In this document: piece after piece, positions 13,117-24,256 of the stretch
Position numbering within the stretch: the first letter of the stretch is position 1
Layout of the letters: every line of letters starts with the position of its first letter
DNA from: Chiua virens
Lineage: Eukaryota > Basidiomycota > Agaricomycetes > Boletales > Boletaceae
Assembly (NCBI GenBank): GCA_019787685.1
Contig: JAHNUO010000001.1
Coordinates: 434,001 to 498,000, forward strand
Length of the DNA: 64,000 nt
Direction: 5' to 3'
Translations under genes and position numbers: made by a program
The notes under the pieces: model-generated
Seen by the model: only the letters and a program-made list of their open reading frames with translations
The model's database searches: none
What the model was told of the DNA's origin: nothing

Positions 13117-15311
13117 CTAACCCGTCCGACCTGTGTTTACCATTCGTACCCGTGCCGCCATGGAACGCGTCATCCTTGGCTCAGGCGCAGCAACGGGATT
13201 CATGTCCTCGTCCTCAGCTACTTCTCGAATCAGAGCTCCGTGCGTTTCCGCATCATCCGAATCCGACGGCTGGTCCATGTCCACGTCTTGGTGCCGAGAC
13301 GCAATCTGTGGTGCAATCTCCGAATCGTCGTCGTCGTCGTCCTGTTCCTCCAAGTCGACCTCTTGGTGCCTATCGATGTCGGGGACCAAATCGGCATCGT
13401 CGTCACTCAGTTCGAGTATCCCCTCCACGGACTCTTCGTCCCTCAACGACTCCTCCCTCGATAGCCCATCAGTGGTTGAAACGGGTCCGATTTCTTCCTC
13501 AGCCAACTCTTCCCTCCCTTCCTCTTCGTGGACCATATGTTCAATCGGGGCGAGCACCTCTTTCGCTTTCCCCTTCCCCTTTCCTTTCTGAGATTCGCGT
13601 CCCGGCTGTAGGAGAAACTCAGGCTCGACCGAACGTGATCTGGCCCGGGTGTTGCGATAAGGTCCATCCACCGCCGCTGTGCCACTTCGAGTCCTCGTCT
13701 CTCTGCGTAAAGATGGTTCCTGTTGCGCCGATGTACCAGCCACGCGGGATCGGGGCACCCCGCGTCGTTCGGCCACCACCACCACCTGCTGCGAACTGGG
13801 TGGGACGGTCTGTTCAAGTGCGGCCACCCGTAAAGCGGACATCTCTACCGCTCTCATTGGCGATGAGGCGAGTGGCCGCTCTTTTTCGGCAAGTGGAGAC
13901 TGAGCGACCAGTGTTGCCTGAGTAGATGGGAATGCAACGTCTTGTTCTGGAACTGGACTGGCCGGAAGGAATGGCTCTGGCTGCGGGCTGGCCGACCCCA
14001 TGAGCTCACTAGACCAGTAGTATAAGAAACGGATACGTACAATGCGTTGTCGTCATAATTCATGTGTTGTTCCTCTAACTCCTGGTCTCCAAAAAGATCG
14101 TTACCTACGAGTTCTGGCGATTCTTCTCGGTCACCGTCTTCCTCGCGTAGTGGAGTACTTTCTGCACTGCCTGCTTCGTCACCAGATGCTCTCTCTTCAT
14201 CCGACGGTGTCTTTGAAACACGCGCTCGCTTCTTTTGTACATTTTGAGAGTCGGATCGACGGTGTGCGTCACGATGAACATGCTGCGGTTCTTCCTCTTC
14301 CACTTCCTTGCCAAGGGGGACAAGATCCGGTTCATGACGGGCGAGGTACTCGCGCGCCACCTGATATCTTCCCCTTCTAGCTGCCGCAATTGGACGACCT
14401 TGCTCCCTTCTGTGGCGTCTCTGCATCCGTTGCCGTTGCCGTTGCCGTTCCTCTTCTTCACCCTCTGTCTCCTCCTCTTCGTCCTCTTCCTCTTCGTCCT
14501 CTTCGTCCTCCTCTTGTCGATGCCTCCGTAGATCATGCCCCATATGATGCCCCACGCCTTCCAACTCCTTCATATGCTCTTCAATTCGCGCATCCATCAA
14601 CGCCGGATTTATCTTGTAATGTTCCCGCCACGAATGCCACGTGTGCCGCCTCACCCACGCCCACGCCGGGTCGTCTCCCCGGCCCTACAACATCACACAA
14701 TCAGCACGTACACCCTACACGACACGTGACGCACCAGCTCCTCCAGCTCCTTGTACGCCTTGTTCCCCATCCGACCATCGCGCGTCGGCAGCGTCGTCGC
14801 GAGATAATGCGCGAGATTGTCCCTGTCCTCCTCTGTAAACGGCACGCGTCTGTCCAGTGCCCACAGGTCAGCCCGCCCTATCAGTAGACCAAAACGAAAA
14901 CGAAAACGACACGCACACCCTCACCGGCCGCGCACCACGCGCCACCCCAGGCATCGCCCGTGCCACAGGCCGTTCATGGGTATATGCTCCGCGCCGAATA
15001 CATCGTCGGACGAACCCCCGGGACTCGACGTAGAGCCCGAGCCGGTAGCGCTCGTTGGCGTGGTAATACCGACGGCGGAACATGACGAGGTCCTGTTGTT
15101 CGTCGATGAGGAGGACATTGGCGTCGCGTTCGGACGGGACGACCTCGCCGCCATGTCGCTTCATCGACGTGAGCAGATTGTGGGGATTGTTGGGATAAGG
15201 ACGTACCTGGATGTCGCGCGTAATCGCCGAGCGACCTTGCGTGATACTGGTATGAAAGCAAAACTTGACTGGGACGTCGTTGTCGACGAAGAGCGCGTCG
15301 TTGTCCATCAT
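13117..15311 (-). CDS. RAP1: RAP1-type telomere protein (BRCT plus Myb)
   Basis: A shelterin component that binds or is recruited to telomeres. Five exons: 15311-15207; the BRCT remainder ending VARG at a GTGCGC donor; a Myb exon starting GRADLWALDRRVPFTEED; the long exon beginning GRGDDPAWAWVRRHTW; and the last exon to TAG 13119-13117. All four introns close in frame. The BRCT part has LFVDNDVPVKFCFHTS, RHGGEVV and a final RR-G-x-YTHE. The Myb domain runs FTEEDRDNLAHYLATTLP, GNKAYKELEEL, then HTWHSWREHYK, the signature of the Rap1 Myb. A highly acidic Glu/Asp tract follows, then KKRARVSK as a likely nuclear signal and a long low-complexity C-terminus with further acidic blocks. I cannot see a clear RCT domain. 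A telomere-repeat motif lies 55 bases upstream of the start codon. Confidence 0.88.
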
Positions 15312-15365
15312 TCATGCACGTTCAAGGTCAACAAGTGTGGCTGAAATTTCGAACCCCGAGTTTCA

Positions 15366-15396
15366 GGTTAGGGTTAGGTGATCTCATTCTAACCCT
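15366..15396. promoter_or_regulatory. telobox pair upstream of RAP1
   Basis: GGTTAGGGTTAGG (15366-15378), that is two TTAGGG telomere repeats, is followed 10 bases on by the inverted half CTAACCCT at about 15389-15396. It sits about 55-85 bases 5' of the RAP1 start codon, in the promoter or leader. Telobox motifs of this sort are bound by TRF/Tbf1/Rap1-class Myb proteins in fungi. A regulatory role, possibly autoregulation, is inferred from position. Confidence 0.55.
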
Positions 15397-17557
15397 GGAT
15401 CTTCCCACGAAGTCCCCAGTCCTACATCCTTGGCTTTTGCGCATTGCTTAGGTAGGTGGCCCTACCCCAGAATAACCATGCAAGAACCTCATGTTTGTCC
15501 CCAGATGACGACAGCGAGTACGCGCTTGCGTACTGCTCTACTCACGAGACTCAGGCACTGCATGCTTGCAGAGCTTCTCGAGCAGGGCACACGTCTCTCG
15601 TGTCGGCGGCCGGACCAATCGGTGTACCACTTGGTATGGATGCCCTCCCAGCGATCGAATCGAACCCGAGTCATGCACTCCAACATCCGGACCACCACCA
15701 CTCCATAGCCGTGCGTTCTACCAAAGCCAGACGCGTGTGGTTTTTGGCGAGCAAGACGTCCCAACTGGCCGGCTATGTTGACAAGAAAAAGGTGGAGGAC
15801 TCGATGATCGTATTGGGGGTTGATGGTTGGTGCAGTTCTACATGAAGCCGCATGAGCCGCTCAAAAATATCGTTCAACGACGACTTGACGTCGTGGATTG
15901 TGTATCGTATCGTGCACATGTACTGCGTAAGTCGGGCAAGTTTGAGGGTGCAATTCGGTGTGTGGAATGCGTGCGTTTGTTTCAGGATAGGCGACATCGG
16001 CAAACCCGGGACGCTGCAAGATGATCATTGGTCCTTCTCAAGGTATGGTGCGAGTCCATGTATGCAAGGATGATTTAAAAATTAGGGCTCTGTTCCGCTC
16101 TCTACAGACATCATGATGGTTGGCCTCAAATCATCTGGACCAATTTGTATATGCTACGGCAGTCGTCTCCGGAATTGTTCTGACCATCTTTTTTTTTGTA
16201 GTGAACATCCTGGTAGTATTTCAAGCCCGAGGTCGTTTTAAGGTCTCGCTATCCGTGGCAACCAGGGGGGTCTCTTGACAGGCAGGCTTGTCGTGGACAT
16301 GCCCAGCGATGTTAGCGTAAGTCTTCTCATCCTCATGCGTGGTAATAGGTCTCCGACATTGTGGTGATATTGAAAGAAGGATCATCATCATGGGTGATCG
16401 AGGCTCCTCACGAGCGGCGTGTGTCGCGTGTTGCCACACTTTGATGGCTGAGCTGCATGCGATCTTGTTCATCTCCATGACAAGGGAGAATTCTGCGAGC
16501 GTTGTGTCCCTCACCCAATTCGGTTCCATTTTTGTACCAGGAACCGGCGTACTACATAGCGGACGAAGGCATGCGGATGTGGTCGTCGATGTGTTGTTGC
16601 AGCCGACCGAGCTGGTCAAGGCAGGTGCGTGACATGGTCATGTTCGTGATCCGATCGTTGATTGTGCAGCGTAATTGAGGAGGCTTGATCAACTTTAAGT
16701 CGGTGCAACCAGGGGTGCCTGTCGTGAGGTCGATTTCATGCAGCACTGCGGGATCAAACAGTCGACATGTCTGTCCAGTCGAGCATGACTGGTCGCGTGA
16801 GTGGGAGTGGCGGTGAAGATGGTGAGGTTGACAGGTTGTTCATGGTCGTTGTCTTTGGATGCTGACTGGCTGGATTAGAAGAGTTGACACGCCAAGTGGT
16901 CGATATGACGGTAAAAGTGGACGTAGAAGGCAGTTCCTTGGTGGTGAGTGTGATGTACTATTTATGCAGATGCTGAACCTGAGGGTGTGTTCTGCAGAGC
17001 ATCTCGCTGGGGACTAGTTTTCATACATTTCAAGTCGGGTTGCACAGGCCTGGACTGAGGGCGAGATAGTCGTTCCCCGGCTGGGGGACTATGTGGTAAT
17101 GTGCAAAAGGTAATAGATTCTTTTACTATGGTATGGTAACACAATGTGACCCGTCGATCCAGACACATTCCACTGGTGATACTCAGTCTGCCATGTGACA
17201 TGGTCATCACACTGCTCAGCATTCCTGCCACCACGAAGCTGCTCAAGCCAATCCAGATGACGTAGACAATCGAAACAGGATGCGAGTTGGTCAGCGGTGG
17301 TCTGTCGTTGGGCCCATAGCCATCGGATGGGTTCGTAATGGCTGGAATGTGGGGATGAGTGTGGTGGTATCTGATACCGACTGAGTGTGTATGTCAAGGT
17401 GGTTGATTATCGGCAGGGTGCGGGGAAGCAGTGGTGGATGTGTATTACTTGCCAGTGGGACGGTGTTTGTTGTGGTTTGTTGACACAGGCTCAATTGCCA
17501 GAGAATCGATCCATCGACACTGAACATTGACACGTTGACGTTGAACTACCAACTACG
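15397..17557. other. 2.1-kb region without a recognisable gene
   Basis: Several frames of 60-130 codons occur on both strands (for example minus 15489-15764, plus 15456-15845, minus 16221-16619), but none shows family motifs, consistent splice joins or composition that would single it out. The stretch may contain a fast-evolving gene or decayed coding DNA. The last part must hold the promoter of the GTPase gene at 17558. Confidence 0.4.
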
Positions 17558-20500
17558 ATGAAACGGTTTACAGTTCGCCTCCCGTTCTTTCGTTCCAAGG
17601 ATCCTGCAGAAACTACCATGCGGATGGATGGCATTAGAGAAAAGTTTGGACACTTCCGAGTCCTTCTCATTGGCCGGGCCAACGCTGGGAAGACTACAAT
17701 ACTCAAGCAAATTTGTAACTCGACAGATGATCCTGTGATCTACGACGGAAATGGGAATGAGGTATGCTTGAATGAGATGTCTGTGTCAATGATAGTGCCG
17801 GCGCATTGATGGTCTGCGATCAGGTTGATCCGGCACAGATCCAAGAATCCAGGGATGTGAGTTCCATGGTTGCTGTGATATCAGGGCTATGTAACATTCA
17901 GCTAATGCTGCGTCTCAAGCGTGGAATGCATAATATCGAGCACGAATTGGTCTTTCGAAGCAATCCAAACTTTATTTTTCATGACTCACAGGGCTTCGAG
18001 GCTGGCAGTATAGAGGAATTCGAACAGATGAAGAAGTTTGTTTTAGACCATGCAAAGACAACATACCTCAAGAAGAGGATCCATGTCATATGGTAATCAG
18101 ATATAGCAGTATTTGTATCACACTGACATTGACATATTGCTGAATATGTAGGTACTGTATTTCAATGGACCAGTACCACCGGGCTGTCTTGGCTGCCGAA
18201 GAAAAGTTTTTTAATGAATGTGATACTAGGAGTGGTATTTTAAGCTATCCTCAGACATGATTCTTTTTCTCATGGTTGTTCATTTGCAGTGCCAGTAGTG
18301 CTTGTGTTCACAAAATGTGATTCACTCCTGGTGCAAGGCCTTGCAACCTTGACACCTGAGGAGAAAACACTACCCCAAGGGGAAAGGCTTGCAATTGGAC
18401 AGCATAATGCTGAAAGAATGCTGCAGAACAATCCTACATGGAAGATGGTACAAAGGATGAGGTATCCACCAAAAGCATATGTGGAATTGAAGGGTATGTA
18501 TTTCTTAGGTTGTTGTCAAACTGATTCTAAATGTACAAAGACCTACACAAGTCAAATGAGGGGTGTAAACTTCTCTTGCAAAGAACTGTGTTAGCCTTAA
18601 AGGAAGAAGCATTGCAGATGCTACTTGTGACTACACAACACACAAATATAATGCTCTGCATTGAGTATGCATTGAGAAGGTAATTGATATAGAGTTTATG
18701 TATGAATCTTTTATTATTTTATTAAATATCCTATAGGGCTCTTATACCTTTCATTTGCTATACACATGAGCAAAGACAACCCCTGACAGATGCCAAACAG
18801 CAGGAGTTGGTGGGAGCAATTGCATCATGGTTTCCATATTTTGAGGTATGCAACTTTTTATAGTGTAAATGATATCCATGATACAAGGAAATCTAATCTA
18901 TGTTGACTCATCCATAGGGAGTAAGTGCTTTGATTGTGCATTGGTTTCTAGAAGAATGCTAATCTATGCCCCATTGTCCTTGCCTCTATTCTCTTATTTA
19001 TAGCAAGTGAGTGGTTTAATTGTAAATAGCTTCTAGAAGAATGCTGATCTACACATGCATATGTCCTTAAAAATACTATTTTTCCTGTTCTCTCATTCAT
19101 AGAAAGTAAGTAGATACTTGTGATAGCTTCTGGAAGGATGGTGACCTTTTTTTTGCTTCTACCCTTTTTATAGCAAGTAAGAGCTCTGATTATGAATGGG
19201 CTCTTAAAAATCTACAAATTTATACACTTTGTTTTGCCATTTATAGCAGGTAAGTGTCCTCATTGTAAACAGGTGTCTAAAGGGATGCTAATATATGCCC
19301 CTCTTCCTTGCTCTTACCCTTTTATTCATAGTGTGTAAGTTCCCTAATTATAAATGGGTATTCAGAAGGGCTGATCCATGATGCCCCATCTTTATCCTCT
19401 TATTCATAGTTTGTGAGTACTCTATTGTGAATGGGCCATATAATGTAAAAATGCTAATTCATGCCCTTTTGTCATTGTTACTACCCTCACATTCATAGTT
19501 TGTAAGTGCTCTGAGTAATAGGCTTATAGAAGGATACTAATCCATCTTTCCTTATTTATAGCATGTAAGTGTTCTGATTGTGAACAGGATCTTACAAGAA
19601 TGCTAATCCATTTCCCTCATTTTAAATATACATAGTGTGTAAGCACACTAATTGTGAATTGGTATTCAGAAGGATGCTAATTCATGCCCTTCCATCCTTT
19701 CCCCTATTCTTTCATTTATAGTGTGTAAGTACTTTTATTATAAATAGGAATTCAGTGAGCTGAGCTATGGCTCTCTGTCCTTGTCCTGTCCTCCCATTCA
19801 TAGGGAGTAAGTGCTCTTATTGTCAATGAGATTCTAGAAAGCACTAATCTTCCTGTTCATGCATCTATCCTTTCATTGATAGGGAGTAAGTGCTTTGATT
19901 GTGAATAGAATATTAATTCATGCACCTTTGTCTATGCCCCAATCATATATTCATAGCATGTAAGTGCTGTAACTGTAAACTTGAATGGGATTCAGAAAGA
20001 TGCTAATCTATGCCCCTCTGTTCTTGCCCCTGTCCTCTCATCCATAGTTTGTAAGTATTCTATTTTAAATGAGCATCCAGAATGCTAATCTGTGCCATTC
20101 TATTCTTACCCTTTCTTCTCATTCATAGAGTGTAGGTGTTCTAATTGTGAATGAGCACTGAAAAGAATGCTGATTCATGTCCCTTTGCCCTTGTCTGTTT
20201 TTTATTTATAGTATGTAAGTGCTCTGATTCAAACTTTGAATGGGCATCTAGAACCATGCTAATTCATGCTACACTCTTGCCTTTGCATTTATTCTTTTTT
20301 TTATAGCAAGTAAGAGTTTTGATTATGAATAGGGTTAGTACTAAAGGATACTGATTCATTCTTGTCCCTTTTCATTGTAGCATGTAAGTACTCTGACTCA
20401 GACTACAGAGACATTTAGAGAAATGTTGATCCATACTCCTGTCCTCTGGACTTTTTGCTTTGCTTGCATTCTGTTATTTGCAGTGTGTAAGTGCTCTGAT

Positions 20501-21486
20501 TATGAACAGTATTTAGAAGAATGTTGATGCAGGCTCTCTGCTCTTTCCCCTTTCTTTTATTAATAGGATGTGAGTGTCTCAATTGTATATAAATGAGCAT
20601 CTAGGAGAATGCTGATCCATCTCTTTTTGTTCTTGTTCATTTTTTCTTGTTTATAGTATGTAAGTGCTTTAATTCAAGCTGTGAATAAATGCTCAAAGAT
20701 GCTAACATATGCCCCTCTCTGTTTATGCTCTTATGTTCTTATTCATAGCAAGTGAGTGCCCTCACTGTGAATAGGCTTCTAGAAGAATGCTAACATATGT
20801 ATACTATAATTCATAACTTTTATATCCATTATAGATTGTATGTGTTATAACCTCAGATTTTATGATTATTTTGACATTTTAAAAAAGGATGTAAGCTTTT
20901 CTATTTGAAGTTTTCAGGATTTTATCTTTATTTCTCTCAATTAATCAGCAGGTATGAGTAAAATTTTCATTTAGCTTTGTTTTGACTTCTGTTTTACAGG
21001 AGGTTTGCAATACTCTAAATATACTTATAATTCTAGTAACCATATTAATCTTATAGATACTACAGTCTTCAAGTGTATGTGCATTTATTTTAGTCTTCTC
21101 ATTCTGTTCTTTTGATTAATTTGTATAAGCCCTCTATTTCCTCAAATGCATTATCATATTTAGCAACATCCACATTCAGTGTGAGTACATGGATTTGATG
21201 GTGATCTCTACCTAACATCTTATTCCATTATTTAGTCTCTGGAAGATGCCACATGGAGCAAAGCACTCCACCTAGGCATTGGTCAGTTTTTAGTGAGAAT
21301 TAGTGATTGTATTCATTATCATTTACAGGCATTGCCATTATCCTTGAACATTCTTTCTTTCTACATCAGAAAGGCCTTAAGGATCCAATCACAATAGCAA
21401 CAAAGCTTTATGAATCAACTGAAACAATCTATAAAGTCAAAAAAGCCAACTTTGAGCTTATTACCTCAACTCAACTTGAAAGATGA
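17558..21486 (+). CDS. G-domain (AIG1/Era-like P-loop) GTPase, intron-rich
   Basis: Exons before the array: 17558-17761, 17824-17856, 17920-18092, 18152-18234, 18290-18493, 18595-18679 and 18737-18845; all join in frame. G1 is GRANAGKTTILK, G3 is DSQGFEAG and G4 is VFTKCDSLL. The blocks HNIEHELVFRSNPNFIFH and LLVTTQHTNIMLCIEYALR match unnamed GTPases common in Agaricomycetes, as I recall them. After ASWFPYFE at 18845 comes the microexon array (described separately). The gene resumes with 21057-21074, probably a short exon near 21164, then 21236-21291 and 21329-21486 (SLEDATWSKALHLGI, then GIAIILEHSFFLHQKG), ending at TGA 21484-21486. Exon assignment between 21057 and 21236 is uncertain. The gene is clearly more AT-rich than its neighbours. 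Function beyond GTP binding is unknown. Confidence 0.75.
18846..21056 (+). repeat. tandem array of 28 intron-like units separated by 3-nt exons
   Basis: Directly after exon 18737-18845 come 28 consecutive intron-shaped units. Between neighbours the sequence is always AG, three bases, GT. The 3-nt exons start at 18918, 19004, 19103, 19174, 19247, 19332, 19410, 19499, 19562, 19636, 19722, 19804, 19883, 19957, 20048, 20129, 20212, 20307, 20381, 20484, 20567, 20657, 20749, 20835, 20888, 20949 and 21000. Unit lengths run from 48 to 100 nt. Typical units share GTAAGTGCTCTGATTGTGAA, a branch-like TGCTAAT or TGCTGAT, a pyrimidine tract and TTCATAG. The last four are shorter and less alike but keep the pattern; the final donor is the weak GTTTGC. 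Entry is in phase 0, so each trinucleotide would be one codon: CAA and TGT four times each, GGA, TTT and CAT three each, CAG, TAT and GAT two each, and AAA, AGT, ATT and GAG once. None is a stop. Confidence 0.8.
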
Positions 21487-22105
21487 GGAGAAAATGACAC
21501 AGCTCATCATGGAAATCATTTCCCATAATCTTATTTGTGAGCCATCTGCCCTTTAAATCATTGTTGATATTTTAACAATATTTTAGCTACAAATACCACA
21601 AAGTAAGATGGTATCTATAATCATGCAAACCCTGGAATATGTTTGTATCTGTAATGATACTATATAAAACAGAAAAATTAAAGTGTGGAGTTAGTGACAC
21701 TGGCATGAAATTGAAAACTTGAATACAAAGGAGCAAAAGTGCCCCAGTCTGGAATTAAAATCCTACTAAATGCAAAACCCAAATTTTAGTTTTTCAAAAC
21801 TGGTGGAGATCTAGTTATGTGACCTATAGAAAGGCCCTGAAAAAGCCTTCCAGAGAGATTTGGCAGCTGGTATTGATTTTTACAAGAATAGAAAAGGAGG
21901 AGGAAGGGGTTTGATAAGTTAGAGCTGCTTAGCAATGCTAATCACTTCCCAGACCCTACTAGTAAATGCCCACTACCCTTTTTACACTTTCTATGACAAT
22001 TTTTCAATTGATATCTAACAAAAGACGAGAACAAGAAAGAGCAGGGCTTGGAAAATATTGCAACATGTTTATAGCACATCTGAGTAAGGTGACCATACAC
22101 CTAAG
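21487..22105. other. AT-rich spacer
   Basis: Downstream of the GTPase stop the AT-rich character continues to about 22085 and then stops sharply at the 3' end of the next gene. No open frame of interest. It probably carries the GTPase 3' UTR. Confidence 0.5.
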
Positions 22106-24256
22106 CTAGTCCTCGTCATCATCCTCATCCTGCACATCTCCAATCATCTCCCCCTCCGTATAATAACTCGGAAAACTTGCCACCAGACTCTCGATGTACC
22201 AGTAGCACGTTCTCGGGTGCCTTTTATCCTCGCCATCCGGCACGATCTGCACCCATGTTCCGCACAGTCCCATTCCAACTACCAGCTGTTCCGCCGCCTC
22301 TGCGCCGTCCACCAAGATCGTCACGTCGTCTCGGTACGGATTCCACGGATCCTGGACGTCGTCATCGATAAAGCCATCTGGCATCGCCTCGGGAGAAATA
22401 GCACCCCTTGAACCAGGCACGATCACTGGCCTTGGAAAATCTGCCGTCTCTTCAGCCATACTCCCCACCCACGGACTCAACACCACCTTGAAAAACTGGT
22501 TTGCAAGTACCTCTTCCACAACCGACGTACAAACCCTATCCTCGTTTGCATGACATCCAAGCGGGATCACCTCCCGAATCCGCCGGGTCGAGAATTCAAC
22601 GATACCCGTCGTCATCGTCAGCGGAAACATGCTCGGCCCGAGAAGCGGCATCAAAAATGGTACAGCGACGTCCGTCCACGACGCCGTGGTGTACTCTTCT
22701 GCAGAGATAGCCGCCATCCAGGGATCGCCAGCCACAGGTACCTTCGTCACTGGAGTTTGGCTATCCGTGTTGAGATTATCCTCCATGACCTGCCTTGCAG
22801 TGACCGAATCAAGGACAACATCCGACGGCACGACCTCGATATCGTGTTCCTTGAGTTCCGTTTCAAACGTGTCGCTGGTATCGCTGGCGGGAGGCGTCTT
22901 GCTGGTATCATCGACAACTGGAGGCGACACAGTCGCTGAAATCTGGACGCTCAGGCTACCTTGGACACCCCAACATTCCTTGCAGCCGAGGTCGAATTGT
23001 CCAGGAAGGATTTGCCCGTGTTTGGCAGTCAGTGGCAACTCTTTCCGGGCAACGTCAGCGATGGTGAGTGCGCGTTCGAGGTTCTCGAGATGCTCCTTCG
23101 AATCCGAGAATACGTTGTTTCGCAGCATGAAGCGTAGAAAAAAGTGTAAGAAGGTGGGTGCGATGAACAAGTTTTTCTCCGTCCTGTCCACCGGTCAGGC
23201 AAGATCAAATACATGAGAAAGAAGCTGACCATATCAGGCCTTTGTCGCGCATATACGATGAGAGGAACACCTTGACCGAGTTTTCCATGTCGTCCACAAA
23301 AGCACGTAGGCGTTGCCCCTCTACCATCGACCCATCTGGACTCGGTTCGAGCTGTTTACCGGGAAGGGCACTTGGTTCAAGGTAATCCTGGATGATCGCA
23401 ATCTTAGTTTGTGTCGCCTTTGGGACGTCATCTTCCTCTTCGGATGCATTGTCCCCATTGTTGGGACCATCCACCTGCCCCCTTTGTTTTTTGACCTTTT
23501 TGTAAATCGGAATGCTAGAGATGAGACCGATATAGAGACGGAACTAGGCGGATGTTCATCGATAGCTGATCAGATCACACTGAAACGTACGTACCTGATC
23601 CCACAAGTACCTGACGCCTTGTGCGATCTCGGGCCACGTCCGCCCAACTCTAAAATCGTCCGCTGCAAGACAGACGCGATCCTCAAAGTCCATGCGGCTG
23701 TCAACCCGTCAGCCTCACCACACTCCACGAGTGAACGACCGCACCTGTGAAACGACGTCTCATTCATCGTCCGCGCGTCCTCGCCCTCCTCCCACTCCTC
23801 CCACCACGGGATCAACTTGCCCTCCGCGTCGAAGGCATTCCCCGCATTCCGTCGCCTCCGCTTCGCCTTGCGTTTCTTCGCCGACTCTTCCTCATTGAGC
23901 ACCTTGACGGTCGGTATCCCCGCCCACGCATCGACTTCAATCGTCTCCCCTGACGGCGTCGTCTCCCACCGATACCCCACAGGCACAAACGCACTCAACG
24001 GCACGATCTCCGCGCCATCCGGGGGTGCAGGGAACGGCGGGAACCTGTGCACCTGTTCAGTCGTCCTCATCCACATCGATGAAGGATAGACTCCGATTTC
24101 TCGTGTGCTGACGTAATCACGTCCCTTGTCTGCGGCCCAGCTGCGCCCTTCCGTTGACATAAACACCCTGACCATGGCCAACACGCGCGGATGACCTCTC
24201 AACTCGTTCTCTCCAACAAAGACCCCCGCAGGTCCGACTTTGTCCTCGCCGGTCAT
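22106..24256 (-). CDS. conserved basidiomycete protein, weakly Arb1-like
   Basis: Four exons: 24256-23745, 23697-23595, 23543-23230 and 23183-22106, all joining in frame. The N-terminal part has GENELRGHPRVLAMVRVF and VYPSSMWMR. A basic run KKRKAKRRRRNAG precedes IPWWEEWEEGEDART. Then follow MDFEDRVCLAADDFRVGR, GVRYLWDQFRLYIGLIS, an acidic linker and FLSSYMRDKGLIW. The last exon begins TEKNLFIAPTFLHFFLRF and LERALTIADVARKELP, then GQFDLGCKECWG. The C-terminus has RDDVTILVDGAEAAEQLVVG and CYWYIESLVASFPSYY and ends in an acidic tail. I recall the same order in unnamed proteins of other basidiomycetes. The FLHFF/ADVARKEL/GQFDLGC block loosely resembles Arb1 of the Argonaute siRNA chaperone complex, but this is not secure. 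The 5' end overlaps DUF6593. Confidence 0.65.

Noticed and set aside
13133..13591. Ser-rich plus-strand frame
   Set aside because: It is the complement of the acidic Asp/Glu codons of the RAP1 C-terminus (TCG/TCC against GAC/GAG).
15366..15378. Internal telomere or chromosome end
   Set aside because: Only two TTAGGG repeats, with unique genes on both sides.
16221..17533. Several minus-strand frames of 60-130 codons
   Set aside because: Mutually overlapping, no shared splice model, no motif.
18846..20837. CRISPR array or plain minisatellite
   Set aside because: Units differ in length (60-100 nt) and sequence, there are no uniform spacers, the host is a fungus, and the conserved points are exactly splice donor, branch site and acceptor with constant 3-nt spacing.
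18846..21056. Introner transposable elements
   Set aside because: The units are strictly adjacent and no terminal inverted repeats or target-site duplications are visible, so tandem duplication explains them better than transposition.
22629..23216. 195-codon plus-strand frame
   Set aside because: Antisense to the last exon of the conserved minus-strand gene, whose frame is supported by family-like motifs and splice joins.
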